A stretch of DNA of 6,837 bases from JBBQIY01 sp964618405 (lineage in GTDB: Bacteria; Verrucomicrobiota; Kiritimatiellia; RFP12; UBA3636), in contig CAZUAY010000209.1 of the NCBI GenBank assembly GCA_964618405.1, forward strand, positions 1 to 6,837. The letters run 5' to 3'. Shown here in pieces: positions 6,212-6,837 of the stretch. How positions within the stretch are numbered: the first letter of the stretch is position 1; each line of letters opens with the position of its first letter. The notes beneath the pieces are model-generated. The model saw only the letters and a program-made list of their open reading frames with translations, searched no databases and had not been told where the DNA came from. A program made the translations under genes and the position numbers.

Positions 6212-6837
6212 CCTTCTCCGGGTTTGGGGAAGCTCAACAGCAGGTCGCGGTAATGCTCGTATTGCTTTTGCCGCAACTCGATTTCGCGCGGCAAGCCTTC
6301 GCTGATTGAGTGGGTGAGGGTATCGAACTTGTCGAGGATGGCGACGATTCGGGCTTGCTCGGTTAAAGAAGGGACGGGGACTTCGAAGTTCTGCAACATA
6401 GGCATTGTGATGTAAGGGACTGAACCCTTCTTCGAATGTTGCATGATATAAGCTCGTAGATATGCCTTCAAATATGCCAGCAAGAAGCCGAGAGTAATTT
6501 CGTCCGCGCAGTCTGCTAAGATGTAAGTCCGCTGATACGCGTTGAACTTACCCTTGTAGTAATTGATGTGGCCTACCTGGCTGCCGTTCCCAGAGACAAT
6601 GATCGCCTCTGCATCAAAAGCATAGGTATCAATTTTGAACGGATTGGCATCACATGTGAAAAATGGGTATTTCCCATCTTCAACCATCGCATTAGCATTC
6701 AACTTCCCAGTTCTTATCGTTGCAACAAGCTCCTCCAACGTCTTCCACTCTACCTCGCCCTCTTCAAAGCTGAGTAATTGGTCGCGGTAGTGGTTGTATT
6801 GTTTTTTGCGGTTGGTCAGCTCGGTGGTCAGCTCGGT
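6190..6837 (-). CDS. hsdS: Type I restriction-modification specificity subunit HsdS, C-terminal part (cut by window edge)
   Basis: HsdS is the DNA-recognition subunit that directs HsdM methylation and HsdR cleavage. The reading frame is open to the right edge, giving 215 visible codons and no start. Visible residues 1-33 are the end of the central conserved region (TELTTELTNRKKQYNHYRDQ onwards). Next comes target recognition domain 2, with the typical NGSQVGHINYYKGKFNAYQR stretch and VPYITMPMLQNFEVPVP. The distal conserved region follows (LTEQARIVAILDKFD, then RQKQYEHYRDLLLSF). The central RKKQYNHYRDQLLSF and distal RQKQYEHYRDLLLSF agree at 12 of 15 residues, which is the pseudo-symmetry of HsdS. 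An internal TTG at 6738 is not a credible start because conserved sequence continues upstream in frame. The last residues TTNGHE come from a DNA repeat, so the native C-terminus may have been altered. The first recognition domain and hsdM should lie beyond the window. Confidence 0.93.
   Translation of the reverse strand, partial: TELTTELTNRKKQYNHYRDQLLSFEEGEVEWKTLEELVATIRTGKLNANAMVEDGKYPFFTCDANPFKIDTYAFDAEAIIVSGNGSQVGHINYYKGKFNAYQRTYILADCADEITLGFLLAYLKAYLRAYIMQHSKKGSVPYITMPMLQNFEVPVPSLTEQARIVAILDKFDTLTHSISEGLPREIELRQKQYEHYRDLLLSFPKPGEGTTNGHE
6211..6219 (-). promoter_or_regulatory. Shine-Dalgarno of the GxxExxY gene inside hsdS
   Basis: GGAGAAGGA on the - strand ends 7 bases before ATG 6203. 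It lies within the last hsdS codons, mostly just outside the inverted repeat. It is the clearest ribosome site among the three - strand genes and fixes the start choice. Confidence 0.6.
6814..6837 (-). repeat. Two exact 12-bp tandem repeats in the HsdS spacer (TELT x2)
   Basis: On the - strand ACCGAGCTGACC occurs twice in a row (6837-6826 and 6825-6814), encoding TELT-TELT in frame. The array touches the window edge, so more copies may follow. In EcoR124-type HsdS, 12-bp TAEL repeats at this place set the length of the helical spacer and hence the gap between the two half-sites. Confidence 0.85.

Noticed and set aside
6190..6738. A short, complete HsdS-like protein starting at TTG 6738
   Set aside because: The conserved central region continues in frame upstream to the window edge, so the TTG is internal.

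Overview
This window looks like a bacterial chromosome or metagenome contig, probably from a free-living Gram-negative organism. GC content is moderate and the genes are ordinary bacterial ones. The spacers are filled with short palindromic and short-period repeats of a kind I associate with repeat-rich environmental phyla such as Verrucomicrobiota or Planctomycetota. That taxonomic placement is a weak impression, not something the sequence proves.

Layout. Positions 1-243 hold no gene I can defend. They contain 10-bp CACGGAAAGC-type repeat units and a strong Shine-Dalgarno-like sequence. On the + strand, 244-1989 encodes a complete MsbA/MDR-type half-transporter (ABC exporter). Positions 1990-2668 separate two convergent genes and carry several distinct palindromic modules: an inverted array of TTGG-type heptads around a hairpin, a nested palindrome with two competing pairings, a REP-like doublet with GGAG feet and TTCC loops, and a small stem-loop past the hsdR stop.

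On the - strand, reading from the right edge, there are three genes. The first is the C-terminal 215 codons of hsdS, the specificity subunit of a type I restriction-modification system. The second is a small GxxExxY-family PD-(D/E)XK protein gene. The third is a full-length hsdR whose motifs and residue numbering resemble the EcoR124I (type IC) motor subunit. hsdM is not visible and would be expected beyond the right edge.

How the genes work together. HsdS chooses the DNA target, the unseen HsdM would methylate it, and HsdR translocates and cuts unmodified DNA. The GxxExxY gene sits between hsdS and hsdR inside a 427-bp unit bounded by inverted 30-bp repeats. One repeat copy supplies the last codons and stop of hsdS and, in another frame, the start codon of the GxxExxY gene. 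The other copy lies in the hsdR leader. This looks like a small cassette inserted into a restriction operon.

At the very right edge the central spacer of HsdS carries two exact 12-bp repeats encoding TELT-TELT. These correspond in position and character to the TAEL repeats whose copy number changes the EcoR124 recognition site. The ABC transporter has no visible functional link to the restriction genes.
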